Shown here piece after piece: positions 45,007 to 53,601 of a DNA stretch of 64,000 nt. This DNA is from an uncultured Helicobacteraceae bacterium (lineage in GTDB: Bacteria > Campylobacterota > Campylobacteria > Campylobacterales > Helicobacteraceae). The stretch covers positions 1 to 64,000 of the forward strand of contig CAJTQL010000005.1 of the NCBI GenBank assembly GCA_910578285.1. Direction: 5' to 3'. The notes below the pieces were generated by a model. That model saw only the letters and a list, made by a program, of their open reading frames with translations. It made no database searches and was not told the origin of the DNA. The position numbers and the translations under genes were made by a program. Position 1 is the stretch's first letter. Every line of letters begins with the position of its first letter.

Positions 45007-45164
45007 GTCATTGCGAGCATCCGAAGGACATGCAGCAATCGACCATTATTAGGTTGCTTGATTGCTTCAGGCACGCCTTCACAACGACGTTACAATATCG
45101 GAGGTGCGACTTTAGTCGCACCTAACATGCAATTCTCATTGTGTGCGGTTGAAACTGCACCTCC
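45007..45164 (+). repeat. Cluster of intergenic hairpin modules
   Basis: Module 45007-45040 (plus): ATTGC/GCAAT outer arms. Module 45060-45088 (minus): GTTGT pairs with GCAAT using two wobble pairs. At 45102-45123 AGGTGCGACT and AGTCGCACCT form a perfect ten-base stem with a two-base loop. At 45143-45160 GTGC/GCAC arms form another hairpin. GGAGGTGC (45100-45107) can instead pair with GCACCTCC (45157-45164), enclosing everything. The whole 44870-45362 gap has no gene. Confidence 0.75.
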
Positions 45165-45362
45165 GCTGTTTCTATCCAAAGAAATCCTCCTCCTTCCCCC
45201 GCTGAAACTTTGCTAAAAAATGCTGCTATATAGCAACAAAAACGCGCATTTACGACATTATCGCGAATATGTTAATACCCACCACAAACAATGACGTGCC
45301 AATCAACAACATAATGCAACGCATTTGCGATTCTATAAATTAGGATTACTTTTATTTTTTTA

Positions 45363-45371
45363 TGTTAAAAT
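45363..45371 (+). promoter_or_regulatory. Extended -10 promoter of nnr
   Basis: TG-T-TAAAAT lies 20 bases before the chosen nnr start. Transcription from it would begin near 45378, which excludes the upstream ATG at 45362 and supports the start at 45392. Confidence 0.5.
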
Positions 45372-45391
45372 GCAGTGAAAGGACGAGTGAG

Positions 45392-46900
45392 ATGATGAAG
45401 TTTTACCATGATATAAAACTCTTAGAACGCAAAGCTTGCGAGGAATATCTCCTCACGAGCGAACTTTTGATGGAGAATGCTGCTCATAGCCTCGCAAACT
45501 TTATCCGCGATATTGTGCGCGAGAAAAATATCCAACCGCGAGGCGAAGGCAAACATAAGCTGCTCATCGCTGCAGGACCAGGCAACAATGGTGCCGATGG
45601 GCTCGCGCTTGCGCGTATTTTACAGGGCGAATATGACATCGTGATTTACATGCCCTTCGGGACGTTTAGTGAGCTTTGCACCTTGCAATTTGAACGCGTG
45701 AGTGCGCTGCGAATCGAATATTGCAACGACCACCTAAGCCCCGATATTTCTATCAAAACTTTCTTGGATACTTTCGAAAATATCTCATTGCGCGAATGGG
45801 CAAAAGATGTTGATATTGTCGTTGATGCGCTCTATGGCAGCGGGCTCAATCGTCCGCTTGACAACAAAGCATGCGAAGTGATTGAATGGCTCAATAGCTT
45901 AAAGGGGCTCAAGATTGCATGCGATGTACCAAGTGGAATCAGTAATGATGGCGATGTGATGTGGATGGCGTTTCGTGCTGAATATAGCTGCGTGGTGGGC
46001 GTTTGCCGCGAGAGCTTACTCGGCGATAGGGCAAAGGATTATGTCGGCACGATTCATATCTGCCCAATTGGAATCTCGCCACAGATGCTCGAGCTACTCG
46101 ACACACCGCGCGGCATTTTGCTCGAAGAGAAAGATTTGCAGCTTCCAAGCCGCAGGCAACGTAACTCCAACAGCCACAAAGGCAGCTTTGGGCATTTGGT
46201 CGTATTTATGGGGCAAAAAGAGGGTGCGGCGATTCTCTCTGCCCTTTCGGCATTTCGCTTTGGCGCGGGTATCGTAACGATTATTGGCGACAAAAATGTC
46301 AATGTTCCTCCAGAGATGGTGCATACGCAAAGCCTGCCCAACAATCCTGCTGCGCTTGCCATCGGCATGGGGCTTGGTGATTTTGCGCTCCACGATCGCA
46401 AAGGTGTGCGGAACATCTTGCTTTCGCGCCCTGTGCTTCTTGATGCGGATATTCTATATCAAGACATCACCAAAGAAATCCTCGAAAAAAATCCCAATAT
46501 CATCCTTACCCCGCACCCCAAAGAATTTGTTGCGCTTATGCGCTTGCTTGGACTTGCTGACTGTGAAGTGCTTGAGCTCCAACGCGACAGATTCCGCTTT
46601 GTGCGGCTTTTTACGCATAGCTATCCTCAAGCAACACTGCTACTGAAAGGCGCAAATCCTATCATCGCGCAAGGCGATAGAATCGCCGTGAATAATTTCG
46701 GCACACCAGCACTTGCCAAAGCGGGCAGCGGAGATGTGCTAAGCGGACTTGTGAGCGCATTGCTTGCACAAGGGCTTGAATGTTTTGACGCAGCTGTGCA
46801 AGGCAGCCTTGCTCACACACTCGCTGCGCGCCACACCAAAAGCGCGAGCTATGCGCTCACACCGATGGAGCTCATCGAGACGATTGGGCAGTTGGAGTAG
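45392..46900 (+). CDS. nnr: Bifunctional NAD(P)H-hydrate repair enzyme Nnr
   Basis: 502 residues. The N-terminal YjeF domain epimerises damaged NAD(P)HX (AGPGNNGADGLALAR phosphate-binding loop, DALYGSGLNRPL). The C-terminal ADP-dependent dehydratase converts it back to NAD(P)H (TPHPKEF, KAGSGDVLSGL near the C-terminus). AAGGA lies eight bases before ATG 45392; the next ATG three bases on is equally possible. Single gene followed by hairpin repeats. Confidence 0.92.
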   Translation: MMKFYHDIKLLERKACEEYLLTSELLMENAAHSLANFIRDIVREKNIQPRGEGKHKLLIAAGPGNNGADGLALARILQGEYDIVIYMPFGTFSELCTLQFERVSALRIEYCNDHLSPDISIKTFLDTFENISLREWAKDVDIVVDALYGSGLNRPLDNKACEVIEWLNSLKGLKIACDVPSGISNDGDVMWMAFRAEYSCVVGVCRESLLGDRAKDYVGTIHICPIGISPQMLELLDTPRGILLEEKDLQLPSRRQRNSNSHKGSFGHLVVFMGQKEGAAILSALSAFRFGAGIVTIIGDKNVNVPPEMVHTQSLPNNPAALAIGMGLGDFALHDRKGVRNILLSRPVLLDADILYQDITKEILEKNPNIILTPHPKEFVALMRLLGLADCEVLELQRDRFRFVRLFTHSYPQATLLLKGANPIIAQGDRIAVNNFGTPALAKAGSGDVLSGLVSALLAQGLECFDAAVQGSLAHTLAARHTKSASYALTPMELIETIGQLE

Positions 46901-46910
46901 ATGTGTTTTT

Positions 46911-46953
46911 GCAAAGCAATCAAACATCATTTGTTGATTGCGCCTGCAATGAC
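46911..46953. repeat. Minimal hairpin module and half-module
   Basis: Minus-strand module 46936-46953: ATTGC/GCAAT arms separated by only four bases and flanked by GTC. A plus-strand half-module GCAAAGCAATC at 46911-46921, followed by AAACATC, matches the right arm and flank of the module at 57738-57771. Lies between convergent nnr and the livF unit. Confidence 0.6.
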
Positions 46954-46962
46954 GTTAAATAA

Positions 46963-47070
46963 TTATGCGAAAATATCGGGGTCTTTGGTGCTCCATTCGT
47001 CGCTCAACAAAAGACAATCGTCTTTTTCGGGCTTGATGTTGTCATCAAAATCTTGGATATTATCGTCCAC
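46963..47070 (-). CDS. Possible small acidic protein after livF
   Basis: A 35-residue frame starting at GTG immediately after the livF stop (TAG then GTG, same frame), with GGGAG five bases before the GTG. The product is very acidic (MDDNIQDFDDNIKPEKDD) with one Trp. The well-placed ribosome site favours translation. It could instead be a former C-terminal extension of LivF cut off by TAG. Confidence 0.45.
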   Translation of the reverse strand: MDDNIQDFDDNIKPEKDDCLLLSDEWSTKDPDIFA

Positions 47071-47763
47071 CTATGCTCCCAAATAACGTTTCTTAACTTC
47101 ATTGTTATGGAGCAGATTCTGCGCATCATCATGTAAAACAATCTGCCCATTTTCAAGCACATACGCACGGTTTGCGATTCCAAGAGCCAAAAATGCGTTT
47201 TGTTCAACAAGCAAAATATTCAATCCCTCGCTATGCAAGTTTTTGATTGCCTCAAAAAGTTCGCCGATGACTTTTGGGGCAAGTCCGAGGCTTGGTTCAT
47301 CGAGCATCAGCAGTTTGGGTTCGCTCATGAGAGCGCGCGCGATTGCAAGCATTTGCTGTTCGCCCCCACTCATCGTGCCTGCCATTTGAGCTGCACGTTC
47401 TTTCAATCGTGGAAAGAGCGCATAAACTTTCGCGCGCAATATGTCAAACCGCTCCATGTTGTGGTATGCACCCATGCGCAGATTCTCTTCAATGCTTAAA
47501 TTTGCAAAGATACGTCGCCCCTCGGGCACAAGCGCAATTTTGTGCAAAACGATTTGATGTGTGGGGAGCTTAGAAAGGTTATGGTTGCAAAATCGCACAT
47601 CACCTTTAGATTTGACAGCATTCAAAATGGCTTGTAGAGTTGTTGTTTTGCCCGCACCATTGCTACCAATGAGAGTTACAATCTCATTTCTCACCTCAAA
47701 GCTCACGTTATGCAACGCTTCAATCCGCCCATAGTAGGCATACAGATTAGATACATTCAACAT
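47071..47763 (-). CDS. livF: Branched-chain amino acid ABC ATPase LivF
   Basis: 230 residues. Walker A GSNGAGKTT, signature TMSGGEQQML and Walker B LLMLDEPSLGLAP, the last being diagnostic of LivF. It overlaps livG by seven bases. Forms the ATPase pair with LivG on the LivH/LivM permease. Confidence 0.93.
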   Translation of the reverse strand: MLNVSNLYAYYGRIEALHNVSFEVRNEIVTLIGSNGAGKTTTLQAILNAVKSKGDVRFCNHNLSKLPTHQIVLHKIALVPEGRRIFANLSIEENLRMGAYHNMERFDILRAKVYALFPRLKERAAQMAGTMSGGEQQMLAIARALMSEPKLLMLDEPSLGLAPKVIGELFEAIKNLHSEGLNILLVEQNAFLALGIANRAYVLENGQIVLHDDAQNLLHNNEVKKRYLGA

Positions 47764-48524
47764 GATGTTTCCTGTATGCCAAGATAGGCGGTGATGACAT
47801 CTTGATTGCTGATGGCTTCTTTGGGCGTTCCATTAAAAAGCACTTTGCCATAATCCAAAACCACAACTTGTTCGCACAATCGATTGACAAAGGGCATATC
47901 ATGTTCAATCAGCAAGAGTGTCAATGCAAAGTCTTTGCGGATTGCGTGCAGCAGCGAGGCGAGCTCGTCTGTTTCGCTTGTGTTCATTCCTGCTGCTGGC
48001 TCATCGAGCAGCAAAAGCTTGGGCGCGCATGCAAGCGCTCGCGCAATCTCGACTTTACGTTGCTGCCCATAGCTAAGCGTACGCGCATTGGTGTGCGCAA
48101 AATCCACAATTTTGACATAATCAAGAATCTCCAACGCCCTTTTATATGCCTTTTGCTCTTCCCTAAAAAAGCGCCCAAAACGAAAGGCTGCTTCTAAAAA
48201 GCTATAATGCAAAGAATGATGCAAGCCTACAAGAACATTTTCAAGCACAGAGCTATCAAAAAGGCGAATATTTTGGAATGTACGTGCAATGCCGTTGCAC
48301 ACGACTTTATGGGGCTTGCTATCAATCGGCTTGCCCATGAAACAAATCGTGCCGCTCGTGAGTTTGAGATTTGCTGTGATGAGATTAAACAACGTGGTTT
48401 TGCCCGCACCATTTGGACCAATCAGCCCAAAAATGCTACTCTGTGCAACACCAAAACTGACAGAATCGATTGCCTTTAGTCCTCCGAAATTCTTGCAGAC
48501 ATTGTTGAGCTCCAAGATTGTCAT
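47757..48524 (-). CDS. livG: Branched-chain amino acid ABC ATPase LivG
   Basis: 255 residues. Walker A GPNGAGKTT, signature LSYGQQRKVEIARAL and Walker B LLLDEPAAGMN, typical of LivG. ATG 48524 overlaps the livM stop as ATGA and is preferred to an in-frame start four codons upstream. Middle gene of livM-livG-livF. Confidence 0.93.
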   Translation of the reverse strand: MTILELNNVCKNFGGLKAIDSVSFGVAQSSIFGLIGPNGAGKTTLFNLITANLKLTSGTICFMGKPIDSKPHKVVCNGIARTFQNIRLFDSSVLENVLVGLHHSLHYSFLEAAFRFGRFFREEQKAYKRALEILDYVKIVDFAHTNARTLSYGQQRKVEIARALACAPKLLLLDEPAAGMNTSETDELASLLHAIRKDFALTLLLIEHDMPFVNRLCEQVVVLDYGKVLFNGTPKEAISNQDVITAYLGIQETSC

Positions 48525-49543
48525 TTTCTGTCCCAAAGTTCTTTTTTGCCCATAATGCCCTCACGCATAAACAGCATGACAAATAGAAGAATCAACGAAA
48601 ACGCGACCATACGCAATCCCGGATAGCTCCCTTGGATTCCAATAAAACTCAAATCATCATCTAAAAATCGCAGCCATTCACCCCCACCAATCACAATCAC
48701 AGCACCAATGACCGCGCCACTCGTGCTTCCAAGCCCACCAAGCACGATGATAATGAGCAGCTTAAAGGTGAATTCAAAGCCATAATCTTTTGCCACAATG
48801 CTCCCTAAAAGCGCGGCAAGAAGCCCACCGCCAACGCCTTGCACAAAAGCCGATGAACAAAAAGCAATGGTTTTGATTTTGAACGCGTCAATGCCCATTG
48901 CAATCGCCGCATCTTCGTCATCGCGCACCGCTTTCATTGCGCGCCCATATTTGGAATAAACGATTTGCAACACGAATATGCAGGTCATGAGCGCAAAGAA
49001 TGCGCTCCAATAGAGGTTGGTATAACGTGGAATGTCATCGAGTCCAATCGCGCCATTTGTGAGCGTACGTTCTTGCTCAATCACAATTTTGATGATAAAT
49101 CCAAAACCAAGCGTAACAATCGCGAGATAATCACCACGTACGCGAAAGGTGGGAATGGACAACAAAAACGCAAGGAGCATACAAAAAAGCCCACTTGCAA
49201 TCAGTGCGGGCAAAAAGGCAGAATCGTTTGCCCACAGCACAATATCGCTGATTCCGAGCGTGAACATATCAAGCTTACTCTCTTCGCTAAGAAGCAGAAT
49301 TGCCGAGGTATAAGCACCGATTGCAACAAAGCCATTTGCACCAAGCGACAGCTGTCCTGTAACACCATTGATGAGGTTATAGCTCACAGCAAGTGCAGCA
49401 TAGATACAGATTTGGTTTGCTACAAACTGCCCATATTCACCCAAGAATAATGAGCACAGCCACACGCACAGCGCAAGCAAGGCATAGAGACAGAGATGAA
49501 ACGCCACAACACGTGGTGAGCTTTGGTTGAGTTTTGTGTTCAA
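48521..49543 (-). CDS. livM: Branched-chain amino acid ABC permease LivM
   Basis: About 340 residues with eight or more membrane helices. LivM signatures are YNLINGVTGQLSLGANGFVAIGAYT-like segments (VTGQLSLGANGF) and AVRDDEDAAIAMGID, the coupling helix. TTG at 49543 is chosen because GGAG lies six bases upstream; GTG at 49609 would add 22 non-conserved residues and falls inside a repeat element. First gene of livMGF. Confidence 0.88.
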   Translation of the reverse strand: MNTKLNQSSPRVVAFHLCLYALLALCVWLCSLFLGEYGQFVANQICIYAALAVSYNLINGVTGQLSLGANGFVAIGAYTSAILLLSEESKLDMFTLGISDIVLWANDSAFLPALIASGLFCMLLAFLLSIPTFRVRGDYLAIVTLGFGFIIKIVIEQERTLTNGAIGLDDIPRYTNLYWSAFFALMTCIFVLQIVYSKYGRAMKAVRDDEDAAIAMGIDAFKIKTIAFCSSAFVQGVGGGLLAALLGSIVAKDYGFEFTFKLLIIIVLGGLGSTSGAVIGAVIVIGGGEWLRFLDDDLSFIGIQGSYPGLRMVAFSLILLFVMLFMREGIMGKKELWDRK

Positions 49544-49570
49544 TATTTTCTCCGTTGTCTTGCATTGTAT

Positions 49571-49867
49571 CCTATTTTGAATTGCAAAAGGCTTATATTT
49601 TAGAATCACAAAACCAAAGCCTTTTGCTCCCGCAAAGCAGCAAACACATTAGCTGTAACCTCTATCGCCACATCTTCACATGCAGTGCTATCATTGTGCT
49701 TTGCTCACTTGTGCGTGCCTTCGCCTGCGTTTGCAAAAATGAAAGATGACACAGAAGATAATCACAATGCAAGATCCATGCAAGCAATCTTGGATGCAGA
49801 CACAATTTAGAATTGTTTTCCAAAAGCGACAGCAAACACTAAAGGCTTTTGCAATTCTAAAATTAGG
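49571..49867. repeat. MITE-like element with imperfect terminal inverted repeats
   Basis: The left end (49571-49594, CCTATTTTGAATTGCAAAAG then GCTT) and the reverse complement of the right end (49867-49841, CCTAATTTTAGAATTGCAAA then AGCC) match closely over about 25 bases. A third copy of the AAGCCTTTTGC core at 49616-49626 forms an 11-base inverted repeat with the left end. No transposase or convincing gene lies inside. It fills the gap between divergent livM and the MFS gene. Confidence 0.4.
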
Positions 49868-49909
49868 TACGCTATCCTATCGCCTCAATTTCTTAGCAAG
49901 GAATCGCAT

Positions 49910-51058
49910 GTGAACTATTGGGCAATTTTTGCGCTTGCAACCTCTAGTTTTGTCATTGGTGCGAGCGAATTTGTGATTGTTGGACTGCTATCAGACATTG
50001 CAAACGATTTGCATGTGAGCATTGCAAAAGCAGGATTGCTCATTTCTGCCTATGCTCTTAGTGTTGTGTTTGGTGGTCCATTGCTCGCCACACTCACCTT
50101 CAAGCTCCCACGCAAAACAACACTCATGCTCTTTTGCCTCTGCTTTGTTGTGGGCAATCTCTTGTGTGCGCTTGCAAGCAGTTATGCATGGCTTATGCTT
50201 GCACGTGTTGTGGCTGCACTAGCGCATGGTGCGTTTTTTGGAATCGCATCTGTGAGCGCCGCAACGCTTTGTGTGAAAGAAAAGCGCGGTGATGCGATTG
50301 CGCTTGTGTTTCTGGGGCTCACACTTGCAAATGTGCTTGGTGTGCCTCTTGGTGCGCTTGTTGGCGAGCAATATGGCTGGCGTTTTCCGTTTTTTGCCAT
50401 TGCAGTAATGGGCGTTGCATCCTTATGTTTTCTTGCGCTGTTTTTGCCAAACACCATTCCAATGCCCAAAGGCAAGGTGTTGCGCGAATTTATGATTCTA
50501 AAACGTTTCAATGTCCAAATGCCCCTTGCACTTTCTGTTGTCGCCTCGACAAGTCTCTTTTGCCTCGTAACCTACATCAAGCCAATTCTGCTTGATGTAA
50601 CAATGGCTGGCAATGCGGCGATTGTGCCGATTATGGCAGTGTTTGGAATCGGGCTCACGATTGGCTCGATTCTAGGTGGCAAGCTCGCCAACAAACGCGT
50701 AATCGCAAACACAATCTTTGTCATGTTCGCCGTGATAGTCATCATGCTTGCAATGTATTTTGCTCTACCTCATCTCTTTGCATTTGGAGCGGCGATTCTG
50801 CTTTGGGGCGCTGTTGCGTTCGCGCTCTGCCCAATGTTGCAGATGATGATACTCTTGCAGGCGCGTGCTGCGCCCAACCTCGCCTCGACATTCAACCAAA
50901 GCGCATTCAATCTTGGCAATTCCCTTGGTGCAGCGCTTGGAGCAGGGCTCATTGACTATGGCATGCCGCTTGCATTTTTGCCTTTTGTGAGTGCAGGCGT
51001 CATGCTCTTTGGAATCTTTGGCGCGATTCATTTGCTTCGATATGTGAGTCGACATTAG
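49910..51058 (+). CDS. MFS transporter, DHA1/AraJ-like exporter
   Basis: 382 residues with twelve predicted membrane helices. GASEFVIVGLLSDIANDL in helix 1 and the following loop is typical of AraJ/NepI/drug-proton antiporters, and LTLANVLGVPLGALVGEQYGWR carries motif C-like glycines. The start is GTG behind AAGGAA. Probably expels sugars, purines or drugs; substrate cannot be assigned. Monocistronic. Confidence 0.82.
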   Translation: MNYWAIFALATSSFVIGASEFVIVGLLSDIANDLHVSIAKAGLLISAYALSVVFGGPLLATLTFKLPRKTTLMLFCLCFVVGNLLCALASSYAWLMLARVVAALAHGAFFGIASVSAATLCVKEKRGDAIALVFLGLTLANVLGVPLGALVGEQYGWRFPFFAIAVMGVASLCFLALFLPNTIPMPKGKVLREFMILKRFNVQMPLALSVVASTSLFCLVTYIKPILLDVTMAGNAAIVPIMAVFGIGLTIGSILGGKLANKRVIANTIFVMFAVIVIMLAMYFALPHLFAFGAAILLWGAVAFALCPMLQMMILLQARAAPNLASTFNQSAFNLGNSLGAALGAGLIDYGMPLAFLPFVSAGVMLFGIFGAIHLLRYVSRH

Positions 51059-51123
51059 GAGCGGTGCAGCAAGACAACGAGCATCACAAAGCTAACAATA
51101 ACATTTTGCGTTTATGATTCCAA

Positions 51124-51828
51124 TCAGAACTGATACACATACCGCACAAAAAATGCGGGCTTTTGGAGAATCTTGGCAGTGTTGTCAATGCGCACATCGT
51201 TAGCAAAGCTGCCTGCCTTTTTGCTGACCTCATTTGCGAGATAGCGCGCGCCAATGTCGATTCCATGATGTGTTATGATGTCAACATGCACACCCACATT
51301 TGCCATATACCCAAGCGTCCCAATCTTTTTGAACTCTTCGCCCGCCGCGCTCACAAGATAGGAATCATAGCGGCTATACACAGCCCCAACACCTGCAAAG
51401 GCACTGATTCCAAAGTTTGTGTTGCGCATAAAATAATACATTCCATCGACACCTAACATCAGATTGTAATATTTTGAGTTCCTATCACCATCGATGCTGT
51501 TTTTGATTGTCGTGGGGTGGTATTCGTATTCCATATAGCCACGAATCGCGAGCTCTGGCTGCAAAAAGCTACGCACTCCTGCAATCGCACCAAAATAATT
51601 CCTCGTGCTCGTGTTAAATCGATTGATTGTGCGCTCTCTTAGTTCAGTCGTTATGCTCGAAATATTCCCTTCGCCATCATCAACCTCTGTGGTTTGCGAT
51701 GTGAGCGTATCGCTCGTGATGTCAAAATGCAATCGGCTTGTACCCATTGATAGCCCAAGAAACAAGCTATTATCCTGCGCAAACATGACTGCACAAAATA
51801 GCATCAAAACAAAAGAAATCCTTGTCAT
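51124..51828 (-). CDS. Outer-membrane beta-barrel protein
   Basis: 234 residues. Signal peptide about 1-18 (cut after MFA-QD), then amphipathic strands with repeated G-A/V-x-aromatic patterns (YFGAIAGVRSF, FGISAFAGVGAVYSRYD), ending in FFVRYVYQF with a terminal Phe, the BAM signal. It resembles small Helicobacter OMPs with an eight-strand barrel. ATG 51828 sits behind AAGGGGGG. Role unknown. Confidence 0.82.
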   Translation of the reverse strand: MTRISFVLMLFCAVMFAQDNSLFLGLSMGTSRLHFDITSDTLTSQTTEVDDGEGNISSITTELRERTINRFNTSTRNYFGAIAGVRSFLQPELAIRGYMEYEYHPTTIKNSIDGDRNSKYYNLMLGVDGMYYFMRNTNFGISAFAGVGAVYSRYDSYLVSAAGEEFKKIGTLGYMANVGVHVDIITHHGIDIGARYLANEVSKKAGSFANDVRIDNTAKILQKPAFFVRYVYQF

Positions 51829-51906
51829 TGTCCCCCCTTTTTCATTCAAACAATCTACCCACCTAAAACTGATAGAATCCTGAAATTCTATGCTTGTGAA
51901 GCTTTA

Positions 51907-51935
51907 TTGACAGATAAAAATAAATAAAGTAGAAT
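51907..51935 (+). promoter_or_regulatory. lctP promoter
   Basis: TTGACA (51907-51912) and TAGAAT (51930-51935) with a 17-base spacer, 28 bases before the lctP start. A small inverted repeat ATAGAAT/ATTCTAT just upstream (about 51870-51889) could be an operator or a terminator of uncertain use. Confidence 0.7.
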
Positions 51936-51963
51936 GCAGAACCTAATAGTTAAAGGAGAAAAT

Positions 51964-53601
51964 ATGACTTGGATTCAAAACTATGACCCATTGGGCAACC
52001 AATGGTTGAGTGCAATGGTTGCGTTTCTGCCCGTTGCGCTATTCTTTTGTTGCTTGCTGCTGCTCAAGCTCAAAGGGCATGTCGCGGGGCTACTTACCGT
52101 TGTGCTCGCAATGGCGATTGCCATTAGCGTTTATGGTATGCCAACTGCTATGGTTGGTGCAAGCTTTGTGTATGGCTTTGTCTATGGAATGTGGCCGATT
52201 GCATGGATTATTGTTGCGGCAATTTTCCTCTACAAGCTCACTGATAAGTCGGGCTATTTTGGCATTTTACGCGATAGTATCATCGCGATTACACCCGACC
52301 AACGTTTGCAGGTGATTCTGATTGGCTTTTGTTTTGGTGCATTCTTGGAAGGCGCGGTTGGCTTTGGAGGACCTGTCGCCATCACTGCAGCCCTATTGGT
52401 TGGAATCGGGCTACCGCCGCTGTATGCCGCTGGGCTTTGCCTGATTGCCAATACTGCGCCTGTAGCATTTGGTGCTGTAGGGATTCCGATTATCGCAATG
52501 GCTGGAGTTGTGGGCGTCCCTGCAATCGAGATTAGCGCCGTTGCTGGCAAGATGCTGCCACCTTTGTCAGTGTTTGTGCCCTTTTTCCTTGTCTATCTTA
52601 TGAATGGATTCAAAGGTATCAAAGAAACTTGGCCTGCTGTGCTCGTTGCTGGAGGGAGCTTTGCAATCGTGCAATTTATTACAGCAAACTATCTAGGACC
52701 AGAATTGCCCGACATCGCATCTGCTATTGTATCCATTGCATGCACAACCATCTTTTTACGCTTTTGGCAACCGCAAAAGCCCTTTGTGTTTGAAAATGTA
52801 AACAATAAAACAATCGAAATCAAAAAACATACAACCAACCAAATTATCCTTGCATGGATGCCTTTTGTCATTTTGATTATTGCAATTCTCATCTGGACAC
52901 AGGGTTGGTTCAAGGCACTCTTTGTCGGCGAAGGTGCACTTGCTTTCACAACGCTTGCATTCAAATTCGAAGCACTCGCAGGCGTCATTCAAAAGGCACC
53001 TGTTGTTGTCGCTGAAAAAGCTGTCAATTCGACCTACACACTCCCGCTCATCAACACAGTTGGGACATCGATTCTGCTCACTGCACTCCTCACAATCCCA
53101 CTGCTCAAAATCAAGCCAAATGTCGCGATTAGCGCCTTTATCGAGACTCTCAATGAGATGAAAATGGCGATTTTAACCATCGGGCTCGTTGTGGGGTTTG
53201 CATTTGTATGTAACAACAGCGGAATCTCCGCTTCTCTTGCGCTTGCGCTTGCACAAACAGGCGATGCATTCGCGTTTTTCTCGCCCATTGTGGGTTGGAT
53301 TGGCGTGTTCCTCACAGGAAGCGATACAAGCAGCAACCTCCTCTTTGGCACATTGCAGCAGCTCACAGCGCGTCAGATTGGTGTTCCTGAAGTCTTGTTT
53401 CTCGCAGCAAACAGCGTGGGTGGTGTTGTGGGCAAGATGATTAGCCCGCAGAGTATCGCGATTGCATGCGTTGCTGTGGGGCTTGTGGGTAGGGAATCAG
53501 AGCTATTCCGCTTTACCGTCAAGTATTCGATTGGATTTGTGATTATTATCGGAATCCTTGTGTATCTCGCTGCCTTTGTCTTTCCCGGAATCCTTGCCTA
53601 G
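51964..53601 (+). CDS. lctP: L-lactate permease LctP
   Basis: 545-residue lactate/proton symporter of the LctP family, about twelve to fourteen membrane helices. FLEGAVGFGGPVAITAALLVGIG (seen as FGAFLEGAVGFGGPVA), GLCLIANTAPVAFGAVGIP and GSDTSSNLLFGTLQ are family hallmarks. ATG 51964 follows AAAGGAG; ten codons upstream in frame lack a ribosome site. Lactate is a common Helicobacter carbon source. Its last 99 bases overlap the convergent YihY gene. Confidence 0.92.
   Translation: MTWIQNYDPLGNQWLSAMVAFLPVALFFCCLLLLKLKGHVAGLLTVVLAMAIAISVYGMPTAMVGASFVYGFVYGMWPIAWIIVAAIFLYKLTDKSGYFGILRDSIIAITPDQRLQVILIGFCFGAFLEGAVGFGGPVAITAALLVGIGLPPLYAAGLCLIANTAPVAFGAVGIPIIAMAGVVGVPAIEISAVAGKMLPPLSVFVPFFLVYLMNGFKGIKETWPAVLVAGGSFAIVQFITANYLGPELPDIASAIVSIACTTIFLRFWQPQKPFVFENVNNKTIEIKKHTTNQIILAWMPFVILIIAILIWTQGWFKALFVGEGALAFTTLAFKFEALAGVIQKAPVVVAEKAVNSTYTLPLINTVGTSILLTALLTIPLLKIKPNVAISAFIETLNEMKMAILTIGLVVGFAFVCNNSGISASLALALAQTGDAFAFFSPIVGWIGVFLTGSDTSSNLLFGTLQQLTARQIGVPEVLFLAANSVGGVVGKMISPQSIAIACVAVGLVGRESELFRFTVKYSIGFVIIIGILVYLAAFVFPGILA

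Noticed and set aside
49544..49609. Upstream GTG start for livM
   Set aside because: It would add 22 non-conserved residues encoded in a repeat element; TTG at 49543 has a proper GGAG.
49534..49749. 71-codon plus-strand frame between livM and the MFS gene
   Set aside because: No ribosome site, and it overlaps inverted repeats and the livM start; Cys-rich composition without a family match.
51834..51839. Run of six C before the outer-membrane protein as a phase switch
   Set aside because: The run is short and forms the ribosome binding site; it lies outside the coding frame and is too short for frequent slippage.
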